Made by a program: the position numbers and the translations under genes
Shown here: positions 34,653-43,664 of the stretch, piece after piece
Layout of the letters: the number at the start of each line of letters is the position of its first letter
How positions within the stretch are numbered: the first letter of the stretch is position 1
From: Lentimicrobium sp.
GTDB lineage: Bacteria; Bacteroidota; Bacteroidia; Bacteroidales; Lentimicrobiaceae
Assembly (NCBI GenBank): GCA_024709105.1
Contig: JANJXJ010000122.1
Location: 1 to 64,000 of the forward strand
Length of the DNA stretch: 64,000 nt
Direction of reading: 5' to 3'
The notes under the pieces: generated by a model
What the model was told of the DNA's origin: nothing
Database searches by the model: none
The model's input: the letters and a program-made list of their open reading frames with translations, nothing else

Positions 34653-35837
34653 CTATTCTTCGTCGGCCCAGTTCAGTGCCGGGCTGAGGGTAGCTGCCCG
34701 GGTTACAGCCCGTTGCCCAAACCTCACCCGAATGCGGTCCATAGCCTGGTAAAGACTTATGGTTTCGGGAGAATCATCAAACATGCTGATTTGCTGAACT
34801 CCGTTTACCAAATGACTGAACTTAACCCCAATAAGTCTGATGAGCATGCGCCTCTGATACAAGCGGTCGAACAAACTGCGTACCACCGGCAGAAGCATAT
34901 GGTCAAAGGCAGTGTAGGGTATGCGGTGCTGAAGTGTGTGTGTGTCGAAGTTGGCATACCTTACTTTTACAGTTACACACGAAGTAAGTTTCTGTTTCCG
35001 GCGAAGTTCCCACGCCAGCTTCTCTACTTTCTTGAGCAGCAGATCGTTAATCATGGGAATATCTATGGTGTCCTGCTCAAAAGTGGTTTCCGAGCCGATT
35101 GACTTTCGCTCAGAATACGACTCAACAGGAGTTAAATCTATGCCATTGGCTTTTTTCCAGATGATCATCCCGTTTTTGCCCAGCAAACGTTCTACCATTT
35201 CGGGAGGCATATGCCTCAGTGTTTCTATGGTAGCTATGCCCATAGAGCGAAGCAGGCGGAATGTTTTGTCGCCTATGCCAGGTATTTTGCTGATAGATAA
35301 CGGATTTAGAAATGGGATTACTTTCTCGCGCGGAACTTCAAGCTCTCCGTTGGGTTTTGCCAGGCCGGTGGCGATTTTTGAAACAGTTTTATTCACCGAC
35401 AGCCCCAGCGAGATCGGAAGTCCGGTTTCCCTGATGATGCGCTGCCTGAGCTCGTGCGACCATTTTACCGATCCAAAAAAACGGTCCATTCCTGTAATGT
35501 CAAGATAATGCTCATCTATAGATGCCTTTTCATAAACAGGAGCCTGTTCGGCAATAATACCGGTAACCATATTCGAATAACGCGAATATTGCTCCATGTC
35601 GCCTCTTATAACTATGGCATCGGGGCAAAGCGCTCTTGCCATTTTCATGGGCATGGCCGAATGTACTCCGAAAGTACGGGCTTCGTAGCTGCATCCGGCA
35701 ACCACCCCGCGCCCCGAAAGCCCTCCTATAATCACAGGAAGGCCGTTCAGGCTGCTGTTCGACAAACGTTCCACCGAAACGAAAAATGTGTCGAGGTCCA
35801 TATGAACTATCGTCCGGTTCTCGCCTGCAATAAGCAT
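34653..35837 (-). CDS. Y-family translesion DNA polymerase (DinB-like)
   Basis: A 394-residue polymerase. The catalytic first Asp is in VHMDLDTFF near residue 13 and the acidic pair in ASIDEHYLDITG near 110, so the active site is intact, in contrast with ImuB. SYEARTFGVHSAMPMKMA near 49 is the usual dNTP-binding region. NKTVSKIATGLAKPNG near 148 and the HhH segment ISKIPGIGDKTFRLL near 183 follow. Near the end QISMFDD (about residue 349) resembles a beta-clamp-binding motif. It is the first gene of an operon with the DnaE-like gene, divergent from the S24 repressor. It could be a pol IV or pol V catalytic subunit analogue. Confidence 0.93.
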   Translation of the reverse strand: MLIAGENRTIVHMDLDTFFVSVERLSNSSLNGLPVIIGGLSGRGVVAGCSYEARTFGVHSAMPMKMARALCPDAIVIRGDMEQYSRYSNMVTGIIAEQAPVYEKASIDEHYLDITGMDRFFGSVKWSHELRQRIIRETGLPISLGLSVNKTVSKIATGLAKPNGELEVPREKVIPFLNPLSISKIPGIGDKTFRLLRSMGIATIETLRHMPPEMVERLLGKNGMIIWKKANGIDLTPVESYSERKSIGSETTFEQDTIDIPMINDLLLKKVEKLAWELRRKQKLTSCVTVKVRYANFDTHTLQHRIPYTAFDHMLLPVVRSLFDRLYQRRMLIRLIGVKFSHLVNGVQQISMFDDSPETISLYQAMDRIRVRFGQRAVTRAATLSPALNWADEE

Positions 35838-35878
35838 AATTTTTTTTTTAAACTATTTGTTTTTCCGATTGTTTTTTG

Positions 35879-35919
35879 TTGTAATTTTGATCAAATTCTA
35901 ATCAAAATTTCGATTACAA
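35879..35919. promoter_or_regulatory. Candidate repressor operator between the S24 and DinB genes
   Basis: A/T-rich nested inverted repeats. AATTTTGAT (35883-35891) faces ATCAAAATT (35901-35909), and TTGTAAT (35879-35885) faces ATTACAA (35913-35919). The left half also contains the perfect palindrome TTTGATCAAA (35886-35895). They fill the 115-base space between two divergent genes, one encoding a LexA-like repressor. An operator for that repressor is the likely reading. Confidence 0.5.
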
Positions 35920-35952
35920 TATAATCATTTTTTTTAAAACACCAACATCGCC

Positions 35953-36789
35953 ATGAATATTTTTGCTTCAAACATCAAATTGCTTCGCAAACGCAGAGGG
36001 CGTACGCAAGACGAAGTAGCTTTTGTGCTCGGCATGAAACGGCCAACCCTTAGTGGCTACGAAAATGAGGTTGCTCAGCCTGGAATTGATGCCTTGCTCG
36101 CTTTCTCCAGGTATTTTGGTATTTCCATTGATACTTTGCTTAAGGTTGATTTGTCGAAACTTTCGCAAAGCGAACTTTCGCAGCTCGAAAAAGGCTACGA
36201 TGTATTTATTACCGGAAGTAAGATCAGGGTACTTGCTACAACGGTTGATTCGCAAAACAACGAAAATATAGAAGTGGTAAACCAAAAGGCCTCGGCTGGT
36301 TACAGGCTCGGATTTTCTGATCCCGATTATATTAAAATACTTCCAACCTTCCATATGCCTTTTCTTTCGAAAGAAAAAAAGTACCGCACCTTTCAGATAA
36401 CAGGAGATTCCATGCTGCCTATACCTGACGGGTCGTGGGTAACCGGAGAATTTATTCAGAACTGGAACCTGATACGCGATGGGCAACCCTGCATTGTACT
36501 CACTCTCGACGATGGCATTATGTTTAAAATTGTGGAAAACCGGATTAAATCAGACGGAAAACTCCTGCTGAGTTCACTTAATCCGCTTTACGATTCTTAT
36601 AGTATAGATATAAAAGATGTCAGAGAGGTATGGAAGTTTGTTCACTACATCAGCAGCGCCATGCCCGAGCCCAATCTGCCGCGCGAAGAGCTTTCTGCTA
36701 CCGTGGTTGCACTTAAAAAAGATCTGGAAAAGCTTAAGAAACAGGTAAATGAGGCTGTGGTTCTTAAACTGCCGTTTGATGAAGCATAA
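35953..36789 (+). CDS. XRE-S24 (LexA-like) self-cleaving repressor
   Basis: A 278-residue transcription regulator. Residues 5-62 form an XRE helix-turn-helix (NIKLLRKRRGRTQDEVAFVL, RPTLSGYENEVAQPG). Residues 110-230 form an S24 peptidase-type domain. The AG pair in QKASAGYRLGF (A115-G116) is the expected cleavage site. The nucleophile is Ser153 in GDSMLPIPDG and the general base Lys192 in GIMFKIVEN, with spacing close to LexA. A C-terminal helix follows (about 245-270). It is divergent from the DinB-DnaE operon and likely represses it until DNA damage. It may also bind its own promoter. Its SD is not obvious. Confidence 0.9.
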   Translation: MNIFASNIKLLRKRRGRTQDEVAFVLGMKRPTLSGYENEVAQPGIDALLAFSRYFGISIDTLLKVDLSKLSQSELSQLEKGYDVFITGSKIRVLATTVDSQNNENIEVVNQKASAGYRLGFSDPDYIKILPTFHMPFLSKEKKYRTFQITGDSMLPIPDGSWVTGEFIQNWNLIRDGQPCIVLTLDDGIMFKIVENRIKSDGKLLLSSLNPLYDSYSIDIKDVREVWKFVHYISSAMPEPNLPREELSATVVALKKDLEKLKKQVNEAVVLKLPFDEA

Positions 36790-36802
36790 TTTTTGAAGTT
36801 CA

Positions 36803-36835
36803 CTAAAACAATATTGAGCATTGTTTTCAGTTTTT
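36803..36835 (+). terminator. Probable terminator of the S24 repressor gene
   Basis: AAAACAAT pairs with ATTGTTTT across a 7-base loop and is followed shortly by TTTTT. It starts 14 bases after the stop codon. Confidence 0.55.
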
Positions 36836-36853
36836 AAAGTCATGCCAATTTGG

Positions 36854-36861
36854 TACATTTG
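36854..36861 (+). promoter_or_regulatory. -7 element TACATTTG upstream of the PAS-only gene
   Basis: TACATTTG, then GCAAAC, fits the lineage -7 pattern and lies 75 bases before the ATG at 36937. No -33 element at the normal distance is seen. Confidence 0.45.
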
Positions 36862-36936
36862 CAAACTTTTGTTTTTGTTGTACCCTCTGGTGGTAAGCTT
36901 CTGCAAATAAGTTATTAACTGATACTCCATAAATTA

Positions 36937-38517
36937 ATGACAGACTCTGATAATACAAGTTTGCAGGATTCTGTTCGCCAGAACCTGCCTGCAGAAGTGA
37001 TTGAAAAGCTCGGGCTCTACGAACTCATGGTGCATGAGTCGTCGGATGTTATTTGGATTATGGATCTCAACCTGAGGACTACATACATGAGTCCTTCGGT
37101 TGAAAAACACCTGGGATATACGGTTGAAGAATACATGAGCCTGTCGCTTCCGGAAAGACTCCCGTCAGAATCAGTAGAACTTAGTCAGAGAATTTTTCAA
37201 ACAGAGATATTACCTGTTTTAAATGGAAATAAAGAGCCTGATAGCCAGCCAATTATATATGAGATGCTTCACAGGCACAAAAGCGGGCAGACTGCCTGGG
37301 GAGAGATAAGTTTTAGTTTTATTCGCGATAAATCCGGTAAGATCGTTTCAATTATGGGCATTACCCGCAATATTGATGCCCGTAAACGTGCACAGGAAGA
37401 ACTGGCTAAAAGCAGAGAAAGGTTCAGAATGTTGGTTGAAAATACCAACGATTGGGTGTGGGAGATTGATAGTAATTATAACTTCATATATACCAATCCT
37501 TTGGTGGAAAGTATAACCGGGTTTTCTGCAGACAAAATTATCGGAAAGTCGTTTTTTGACTTTTGTGAGCCAGCCAACCGTAATTCTGAATTTCTGCGTT
37601 TCGAAAACTTTCGAAAATCTGCAATCCCTTTTTCCGGATTCCGGATTTCTATGCTGGATGCAAACAAAAGAGCCATTCATCTTGAAGTAAACGCATCTCC
37701 AATTACCGATACTCTGGGCAACTTTTTTGGCTTCAGAGGAATTAGCCGTGATGTCTCCCAGAGCCAGTTGATTTTAAAAAAACTTAATCGACTCGAATCA
37801 AGGCACATAGCTTTGCTTACACAGTCAGACTTTGCCATTATTGAGCTGGATCAGGAATTTGAGGTACTCGAGTGGAGCAAAGGTGCTACACGAATATTTG
37901 GCTACAGTAAGGGCGAAGCCATGGTGGGTAAGATTTTTACAAAGCTATGGAATGCAGATTCTTTCAAAGTCTTTCTTGAAAAGGTCACAATTGCTGAAAA
38001 TGGCCCTCCATCTCCATTCCTTCATGAAGAAAAAAAGAATCAAAATAAAAACGGACTTCAGCTGCACTGCAAGTGGTATGTAAACCCCATATTTGAGGAT
38101 GAAAAGTTAAGAGCTGTACAATTATATGTTAAAGACCTGACCGGTAATTCAGAAACCGAAATGTTGCTGAACCAATATGAATGGTTCATGGCTTCATATT
38201 GCCGTGCTGCTGTTTTTGTTGATACCAGATTGAAAATCAACGGATTTTCAACTTCAGCCCCAGCTTTCCTCTCCAAGCCTGAGGATGAACTGAATAAAGT
38301 GTTTATTCGGAATCTTTTTGAAAAAACATCGGCAAAAACAATTATTGATCAGGGAATAAATTATGCAACCAGAAATGGAAAATGGTCTGCTCTTGTTATG
38401 TTACATGCGGGTGCGGCAAAAAAGCAGGTTTCGCTCGAAATAGTTAAATTGCTGAATTCCGGGAGCAAAGCAAAGGGATTTGCTTTTATTTTCGACAAAA
38501 AGTGCGACACACCATAA
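36937..38517 (+). CDS. Multi-PAS protein without an output domain
   Basis: A 526-residue soluble protein made of PAS domains with PAC parts: about residues 25-150 (LMVHESSDVIWIMDLNLRTT, ITRNIDARKRAQ), 155-285 (LVENTNDWVWEIDSNYNFIY, GISRDVSQSQ), 290-410 (LLTQSDFAIIELDQEFEVLE) and a weaker 415-526 (YCRAAVFVDTRLKINGFSTS). No HisKA, HATPase, GGDEF, EAL, HTH or receiver domain follows. The stop is followed by a hairpin region, so it is not simply cut short by the window. It may act as a sensor partner to a kinase elsewhere, or it may be a decayed kinase that lost its 3' part. It is single between the S24 gene and thrS. Confidence 0.82.
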   Translation: MTDSDNTSLQDSVRQNLPAEVIEKLGLYELMVHESSDVIWIMDLNLRTTYMSPSVEKHLGYTVEEYMSLSLPERLPSESVELSQRIFQTEILPVLNGNKEPDSQPIIYEMLHRHKSGQTAWGEISFSFIRDKSGKIVSIMGITRNIDARKRAQEELAKSRERFRMLVENTNDWVWEIDSNYNFIYTNPLVESITGFSADKIIGKSFFDFCEPANRNSEFLRFENFRKSAIPFSGFRISMLDANKRAIHLEVNASPITDTLGNFFGFRGISRDVSQSQLILKKLNRLESRHIALLTQSDFAIIELDQEFEVLEWSKGATRIFGYSKGEAMVGKIFTKLWNADSFKVFLEKVTIAENGPPSPFLHEEKKNQNKNGLQLHCKWYVNPIFEDEKLRAVQLYVKDLTGNSETEMLLNQYEWFMASYCRAAVFVDTRLKINGFSTSAPAFLSKPEDELNKVFIRNLFEKTSAKTIIDQGINYATRNGKWSALVMLHAGAAKKQVSLEIVKLLNSGSKAKGFAFIFDKKCDTP

Positions 38518-38597
38518 TATTCTGTTTATAGCCTGATGGTTATAAACAAACGGCCATTTAAGCACTTATCCATAAAACTACCATGCAATAGAATTTT

Positions 38598-38628
38598 TGT
38601 CCACTTTCAGCCCGGTTTGGACATTTTT
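38598..38628 (+). terminator. Weak hairpin with T tract before thrS
   Basis: TGTCCA pairs with TGGACA across a 14-base loop and runs into TTTTT. It lies 80 bases after the PAS gene. A second hairpin, TGTTTATA with TATAAACA (38523-38548), lies closer to the stop but lacks a T tract. Confidence 0.4.
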
Positions 38629-38682
38629 CAACATTAAATCTTACATAAATCAATATAAGGTTTCTTGCATCTGAATATTTTG

Positions 38683-38690
38683 TACCTTTG
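38683..38690 (+). promoter_or_regulatory. -7 element TACCTTTG upstream of thrS
   Basis: TACCTTTG, then CACAC, lies 29 bases before the thrS ATG. The TTG at 38665-38667 gives a spacing a little short of consensus. The leader is too short for a T-box. Confidence 0.6.
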
Positions 38691-38719
38691 CACACAATTT
38701 TCAATTTCTGCCCTGTTTT

Positions 38720-40654
38720 ATGATAAACATAACGTTACCCGACAACTCGGTAAGACAATATCCTGAAGGGATTACTTCACTCGAGATTGCCAGAAGCATA
38801 AGCGAAGGCCTTGCCCGTAATATTTTAAGTGCCGAAGTAAATGGAGAAGTTTGGGATGCAACCCGTCCTATTACTTCCGATGCACGATTAAAGCTTCTTA
38901 CCTGGGACAATACCGAAGGCAAAGCTACCATGTGGCATTCTTCTGCTCACCTTATGGCTGAAGCAATTGAGCAATTGTATCCGGGAGTAAAATTTGGTAT
39001 AGGTCCCGATATTGAGAATGGTTTTTATTACGACATGGATTTTGGCGATCATGTTATTTCAGCCGAAGACCTCGAAAAGATTGAAAACCGTATGCTCGAA
39101 CTTGCCCGCGAGAAACAGTCCTTTACCCGCAAGGAGGTATCAAAATCAAAGGCAATTGAATATTTTACCGAAAAAAACGACGAGTATAAACTTGAGCTGA
39201 TCCGTGACCTGGAGGATGGACAGATCACTTTTTATGAAAGCGGAACTTTTACCGATCTTTGCCGCGGGCCGCATATCCCCGATACCGGATTTATCAAAGC
39301 AGTTAAATTGCTGAACATTGCCGGAGCTTACTGGCGTGGCGATGAAAAACGCAAACAACTTACCCGCATTTACGGTATTACTTTCCCAAAACAGAAAGAT
39401 CTGGCCGACTATCTTGTGTTGCTGGAAGAAGCCAAAAAGCGCGATCATCGCAAATTGGGGAAAGAACTTGAATTGTTTACTTTTTCGCAAAAAGTTGGTC
39501 AGGGGCTTCCTTTGTGGCTTCCTAAAGGTGCGCTGCTTCGCGACCGCCTGGAGCGTTTCCTCAGAAATGTACAGCAAAAAGCTGGTTACCAGCCGGTTAT
39601 TACTCCTCATATCGGGAATGTTGATTTGTACAAAACTTCAGGACATTTCCAGAAGTATGGCAAAGACAGTTTCCAGCCCATTTCAACACCGGTTGAGGGT
39701 GAGCAGTTTATGCTGAAACCCATGAATTGCCCTCACCATTGTGAGATTTATTCCTCAAAACCGCGCTCTTACAAAGATCTGCCAATTCGTTTTGCTGAAT
39801 TCGGAACAGTATACAGATATGAGCAGAGCGGAGAGCTTCACGGTTTGACCAGGGTTAGGGGATTCACTCAGGACGATGCACATATTTTCTGTACTCCTGA
39901 TCAGTTGAAGTCTGAATTTATTGCTGTGATCGACATTGTTTTGCATATCTTCAAGACTTTGAATTTTAAGGAATACACTGCTCAGATATCCCTTCGTGAT
40001 CCTGATAATACCGAAAAGTATATAGGCTCGGAAGAAAACTGGAACAAAGCAGAAAATGCAATCATGGAGTCAGTTAAATCTGCTGGTATTGAGGCAGTTG
40101 TGGAATACGGCGAAGCTGCTTTTTATGGCCCGAAGCTCGACTTTATGGTTAAGGATGCTCTGGGAAGAAAGTGGCAGCTGGGTACCATTCAGGTTGATTA
40201 TAATCTGCCGGAAAGATTTGAACTTGAATACATAGGCAGCGACAATCAGAAACACAGGCCTATAATGATTCACAGGGCTCCGTTTGGTTCAATGGAAAGA
40301 TTTGTTGCGGTATTGATTGAACATTCTGCCGGTAATTTTCCTTTATGGTTAACTCCCGAGCAGTTTATTATACTGCCAATCAGTGAAAAATATCTTGATT
40401 ATTCAAAAAAACTTTTAAATATCCTGAATAATTACGAAATTCGCGGCCTGATTGACGAACGGAGTGAGAAAGCCGGACGAAAAATCAGAGATGCTGAAGT
40501 GAAGAAGATTCCTTTTATGCTTGTTGTTGGCGAGAAGGAAGAAGCCGAAAATACTGTGTCTGTAAGAAGACACGGTCAGGGCGACCTCGGAACTTTCAGC
40601 ATTGAAGCTTTTGCTGAAATGGTAAACAACGAGGTGAAAACCTTCATGCAATAA
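38720..40654 (+). CDS. thrS: Threonyl-tRNA synthetase
   Basis: Class II synthetase that charges tRNA-Thr. It is 644 residues. A TGS domain lies at 1-62 ([20 protein letters not shown]). The editing domain has the metal-site [16 protein letters not shown] near residue 74 and the later [13 protein letters not shown] near 174. The catalytic core shows motif 2 [30 protein letters not shown] near 362 and motif 3 [18 protein letters not shown] near 515. The anticodon-binding domain closes the protein. It heads the operon thrS-infC-rpmI-rplT, the conserved order in many bacteria. No T-box or attenuator is seen in the 202 bases before it. Confidence 0.98.
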   Translation: MINITLPDNSVRQYPEGITSLEIARSISEGLARNILSAEVNGEVWDATRPITSDARLKLLTWDNTEGKATMWHSSAHLMAEAIEQLYPGVKFGIGPDIENGFYYDMDFGDHVISAEDLEKIENRMLELAREKQSFTRKEVSKSKAIEYFTEKNDEYKLELIRDLEDGQITFYESGTFTDLCRGPHIPDTGFIKAVKLLNIAGAYWRGDEKRKQLTRIYGITFPKQKDLADYLVLLEEAKKRDHRKLGKELELFTFSQKVGQGLPLWLPKGALLRDRLERFLRNVQQKAGYQPVITPHIGNVDLYKTSGHFQKYGKDSFQPISTPVEGEQFMLKPMNCPHHCEIYSSKPRSYKDLPIRFAEFGTVYRYEQSGELHGLTRVRGFTQDDAHIFCTPDQLKSEFIAVIDIVLHIFKTLNFKEYTAQISLRDPDNTEKYIGSEENWNKAENAIMESVKSAGIEAVVEYGEAAFYGPKLDFMVKDALGRKWQLGTIQVDYNLPERFELEYIGSDNQKHRPIMIHRAPFGSMERFVAVLIEHSAGNFPLWLTPEQFIILPISEKYLDYSKKLLNILNNYEIRGLIDERSEKAGRKIRDAEVKKIPFMLVVGEKEEAENTVSVRRHGQGDLGTFSIEAFAEMVNNEVKTFMQ

Positions 40655-40677
40655 ACCTTAATTATTCACAAACTGTC

Positions 40678-40683
40678 GGAGGA
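40678..40683 (+). promoter_or_regulatory. Strong Shine-Dalgarno that fixes the infC start
   Basis: GGAGGA lies 6 bases before an ATA codon at 40690. Most genes here have no SD, so its strength and spacing are the main evidence for the unusual start. Confidence 0.75.
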
Positions 40684-40689
40684 CTTTTT

Positions 40690-41244
40690 ATAGCAACACC
40701 ATTTAGAAATCAGAGGGATGCCCGCTTCACACGTAAGAAAGAGGATCCGCACCTGATTAACGAGAGAATCAAGGCCCCGGTTGTTCGGGTGGTCGGAGAA
40801 AATGTTGAACAGGGAATTTACAACCTGAAGGATGCGCTGGCAATAGCGCAGCGGCTTGAGTTGGATCTTGTTGAGATTTCACCTACAGCCAATCCCCCGG
40901 TTTGTAAAGTAACTGATTACAAGAAGTTTCTCTACGAACAAAAAAAGAAGCAAAAAGAAATCAAAGCCAAATCGGCCAAGATTGTGGTTAAGGAAATCCG
41001 CCTGGGACCCAATACCGATGAGCATGATTTTAACTTCAAGCTGAAACATGCTATGAAGTTTCTTGAAGAAGGTTCTAAAGTTAAAGTAGAGGTTTTCTTC
41101 AGGGGACGCAGCATCGTTTACAAAGATCAGGGTGAGATTAAGTTGCTGCAGTTTGCATCGTTGCTCGAAGAACACGGAAAAGTTGAAAAACTGCCTTTGC
41201 TCGAGGGTAAACGCATGATTATGATTATTGCACCCAAAAAGTAG
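40690..41244 (+). CDS. infC: Translation initiation factor IF-3 with a probable ATA start
   Basis: Binds the 30S subunit and checks start codons. Read from ATA 40690 the product is 184 residues, the family length. It begins [18 protein letters not shown] after the initiator, then [17 protein letters not shown] near residue 25, the IF3-N hallmark. The linker [20 protein letters not shown] is near 75 and the C-domain [16 protein letters not shown] near 130. A start at GTG 40789 would remove about 33 conserved residues. No ATG, GTG or TTG occurs in the correct frame before the conserved N-terminus. A GGAGGA SD is 6 bases upstream of ATA. Rare starts on infC permit IF3 autoregulation in E. coli (AUU). 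It is 35 bases after thrS. Confidence 0.9.
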   Translation: MATPFRNQRDARFTRKKEDPHLINERIKAPVVRVVGENVEQGIYNLKDALAIAQRLELDLVEISPTANPPVCKVTDYKKFLYEQKKKQKEIKAKSAKIVVKEIRLGPNTDEHDFNFKLKHAMKFLEEGSKVKVEVFFRGRSIVYKDQGEIKLLQFASLLEEHGKVEKLPLLEGKRMIMIIAPKK

Positions 41245-41293
41245 AAAGTTTTTGTTTTAAAGCTGAATATAAACCCAATTAACAATTTGTCTA

Positions 41294-41485
41294 ATGCCAA
41301 AAATGAAGTCGAAATCCAGTGCCAAAAAAAGGTTCGATGTAACCGGCACCGGTAAACTGAAAAGGAAGCATGCTTACAAGAGCCACATCCTTACCAAAAA
41401 ATCGACCAAGCGCAAACGTAATTTGACTTACAGCGCCATAGTTGATTCGGCCGATGTGAAGAATGTAAAAATGATGCTTCAGTAA
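41294..41485 (+). CDS. rpmI: Ribosomal protein bL35
   Basis: Large-subunit protein of 63 residues, the family length. [20 protein letters not shown] and [20 protein letters not shown] match bL35. It is very basic. It lies 49 bases after infC and 87 bases before rplT in the standard infC-rpmI-rplT order. The short leader before it shows no clear SD. Confidence 0.97.
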   Translation: MPKMKSKSSAKKRFDVTGTGKLKRKHAYKSHILTKKSTKRKRNLTYSAIVDSADVKNVKMMLQ

Positions 41486-41572
41486 ACTTGTGTTAATTAA
41501 TTTTTAACCCTTGCTTTCTGCTCCTAAGTTTCGCTCTTAAAAAGTGAACGCGAAAGCGAAAACCAAAACAAA

Positions 41573-41920
41573 ATGCCAAGATCAGTAAACGCAGTAGCCT
41601 CAAGGGCTCGCAGAAAAAAAATCCTGAATGCCGTTAAAGGACAATTCGGCCGCAGGAAAAATGTTTGGACGGTTGCCAAAAATGCATACGAAAAAGGCAT
41701 GGTGTATGCATACCGTGACAGACGCCAGAAAAAGCGCAATTTCCGTAGTTTGTGGATTACCCGCATCAATGCCGGTGTAAGGGAATACAATATGTCGTAT
41801 TCCGTATTTATGGGTAAACTCAAGCAAAAGAATATCAATCTTGACCGTAAAGTTCTTGCCGATCTGGCAATGAATCATCCTACGACTTTTAAAGCCATAG
41901 TTGACGCAGTCAGGAATTAA
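41573..41920 (+). CDS. rplT: Ribosomal protein bL20
   Basis: Large-subunit assembly protein of 115 residues. [20 protein letters not shown] is the usual basic N-terminal extension. [25 protein letters not shown] and [20 protein letters not shown] are the conserved core. bL20 represses this operon in some bacteria by binding the leader; no matching pseudoknot was identified here. It is followed by a strong hairpin at 41942-41976. Confidence 0.98.
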   Translation: MPRSVNAVASRARRKKILNAVKGQFGRRKNVWTVAKNAYEKGMVYAYRDRRQKKRNFRSLWITRINAGVREYNMSYSVFMGKLKQKNINLDRKVLADLAMNHPTTFKAIVDAVRN

Positions 41921-41941
41921 TAGCTAAAAAGCAAAAACAGA

Positions 41942-41976
41942 AAAGAGGCTGTTTCCTTTACGGGAACAGCCTCTTT
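41942..41976. terminator. Intrinsic terminator after rplT
   Basis: AAAGAGGCTGTTTCC pairs with GGGAACAGCCTCTTT (one G-T pair) across a 5-base loop. A/T ends on both sides suit both the ribosomal operon and the convergent MFS gene. Confidence 0.9.
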
Positions 41977-42017
41977 AAGTTAAACTGGTTTAGCTTTAAT
42001 GCACCGTTAGATTATTT

Positions 42018-43511
42018 TTAATGACCTCCGGCAGCAGGTGTTACCTCGCTTTTTTCCGCCGGCTCTTTTACCAGATACCATGCAGCAGCCGAAAATGCAA
42101 CAGTTAATGAACAAATTAAAAATGTAATTCCTTTGTCCTGCGCATTGCTTATCAGCTCGCCAACACCCAGACTGGCAACCAGCTGAGGCAATACCACCGA
42201 CAAGTTGAACAAGCCCATATATAAACCCATTCTGGTTTGAGGAACTTTTTGCGACATAATCGCAAATGGCAGGCTTATGGTAGCAGCCCAGCCAATTCCA
42301 ACAATCGCCATCAGTCCGTAAATAATGGCAGGTGTATTTCCAAACAGGAAGATACCAAGGTATCCAATTGCCATAATTGCAATGCTGCTGGCATGAACTT
42401 TTACCCTTCCATATTTTGCAGCAAGTGGCAGAAGAATGATAATAGGAATAATGGCAGCAATCAGATTGATGGTAAAAAAGCTCCAGTTTACAATGTTGCC
42501 CATTTCATTGTCACCGAGGTCAGGAATTCTGTCCTTGACATATGCATACAGATAAATGAACATGGTTTGCACCCCTATCCATGTAAATGAGTGTGCAGCA
42601 AGTACTTTTTTAAATTCCAGATGGCCATTATCGTCTTCTGGTTTATTACCTGCTTTAGTGATAAGCGTTTTGCCAATCAGGAAAACTGTTAAAATAAAGG
42701 CCGTTATTTCAACAATATGGTATGGTATGGGCGAAATGCCGGCAAGTTTGACTATCATAGCATATAATGCGTAAATCAGAAATCCCCAAAGCGGTTCAAT
42801 AGTTAAGAGAATATTGAGAAAAGAGCCATCATTCTTATCGTCCTGTATAAGAACCGGTCCCGAAGCTTTATCCTTTCCCTCATTTTCATTTTCACCGAGA
42901 ATGAGGGGTTCCTTGATAAAAAACGGGGGTATAACAGAAAACAGCAAAACAAGAACAGCTCCCATATAGATCAGGATGTAATTGTTTAAGGTTGCTCCTA
43001 TGAAGTAAGCCAGCACTCCGAAAGTGCCTGAAACTGTTTGCATCCAGGTATAACCCTTGGTACGGCTTTTTCCTTCAGGGGTAACATCGGCGATGATAGA
43101 CCTGGTCGGATTAAAACTGATATTTATTGCTAAATCAAGTGTAAGGGCAACGGCAATGGCAATGCCAAGTATGCCTTCAACTCCCATGCTTTCTTTGATT
43201 ACTCCAATGTTTGGCAGCGCCAGCAACATAAGCGATGCCAGGATACCTCCTATAATTATAAACGGCCTGCGCCTCCCATTCCAGAACCACACCTTATCGC
43301 TTATTACTCCGATAATTACTTGCCCGATAATTCCGGCAAGCGGACCAGCTGCCCAAACTAGTCCAACATCGTGAATATCAAGATTGTACTTTGTACTTAA
43401 TATCCAGCTTAAGGCGGCTATCTGTACCGAAAGTGCAAATCCCATGGCTGTAGCCGGAAGACTAAGCAGGGCATAAAATGGTGTGGTTAGGTTTCGCTGA
43501 ATCTTTAGCAT
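42018..43511 (-). CDS. MFS transporter of the SLC45-like (sugar) type
   Basis: Inner-membrane transporter of 497 residues with about 12 helices. GPLAGIIGQVIIGVISDKVW near residue 55 and the cytoplasmic WNGRRRPFIIIG near 77 are typical of the SLC45/sucrose-type GPH-like group, as in bacterial maltose or sucrose carriers. SFNPTRSIIADVTPEGKSRTKGY near 130 supports it. A soluble linker with acidic residues is near 205-225. The C-terminus is hydrophilic (PAEKSEVTPAAGGH). The sugar is not known, and no glycoside hydrolase gene is adjacent. It is monocistronic and convergent with rplT. Confidence 0.78.
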   Translation of the reverse strand: MLKIQRNLTTPFYALLSLPATAMGFALSVQIAALSWILSTKYNLDIHDVGLVWAAGPLAGIIGQVIIGVISDKVWFWNGRRRPFIIIGGILASLMLLALPNIGVIKESMGVEGILGIAIAVALTLDLAINISFNPTRSIIADVTPEGKSRTKGYTWMQTVSGTFGVLAYFIGATLNNYILIYMGAVLVLLFSVIPPFFIKEPLILGENENEGKDKASGPVLIQDDKNDGSFLNILLTIEPLWGFLIYALYAMIVKLAGISPIPYHIVEITAFILTVFLIGKTLITKAGNKPEDDNGHLEFKKVLAAHSFTWIGVQTMFIYLYAYVKDRIPDLGDNEMGNIVNWSFFTINLIAAIIPIIILLPLAAKYGRVKVHASSIAIMAIGYLGIFLFGNTPAIIYGLMAIVGIGWAATISLPFAIMSQKVPQTRMGLYMGLFNLSVVLPQLVASLGVGELISNAQDKGITFLICSLTVAFSAAAWYLVKEPAEKSEVTPAAGGH

Positions 43512-43585
43512 ACAAAGATTTTTAAACTGTTTCAGAATAGGAATTCATTGCAAAAAGAGTGATTTATTACCTGCATAAAAATAGT

Positions 43586-43628
43586 AAAACTATTGCATCA
43601 TTAAAAATGATACAATAGTTTTTTTTGG
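43586..43628. terminator. Intrinsic terminator between two minus-strand genes
   Basis: AAAACTATTG-C-ATCATT and AATGAT-A-CAATAGTTTT form a long stem with a single mismatch and a 3-base loop. A T8 tract follows on the plus strand and A/T flanks on the minus. It most likely stops the thioredoxin-like gene that ends at 43665. Confidence 0.8.
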
Positions 43629-43664
43629 TGGGAATAACCAGTTTATAAGATACTGCAAATGCAG

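Noticed and set aside
35454-35924. A 156-codon frame on the plus strand antisense to the DinB gene
   Set aside because: It lies opposite a clear polymerase gene, has no recognisable motif, and runs through the operator region. It is a shadow frame.
38518-38719. Possible T-box or attenuator upstream of thrS
   Set aside because: The interval contains no T-box sequence or specifier loop, and the -7 element lies only 29 bases before the start, leaving no room for one.
40789-40791. GTG at 40789 as the infC start
   Set aside because: It would remove the conserved IF3 N-terminal segment encoded from 40690, and it has no SD as good as the one before ATA.
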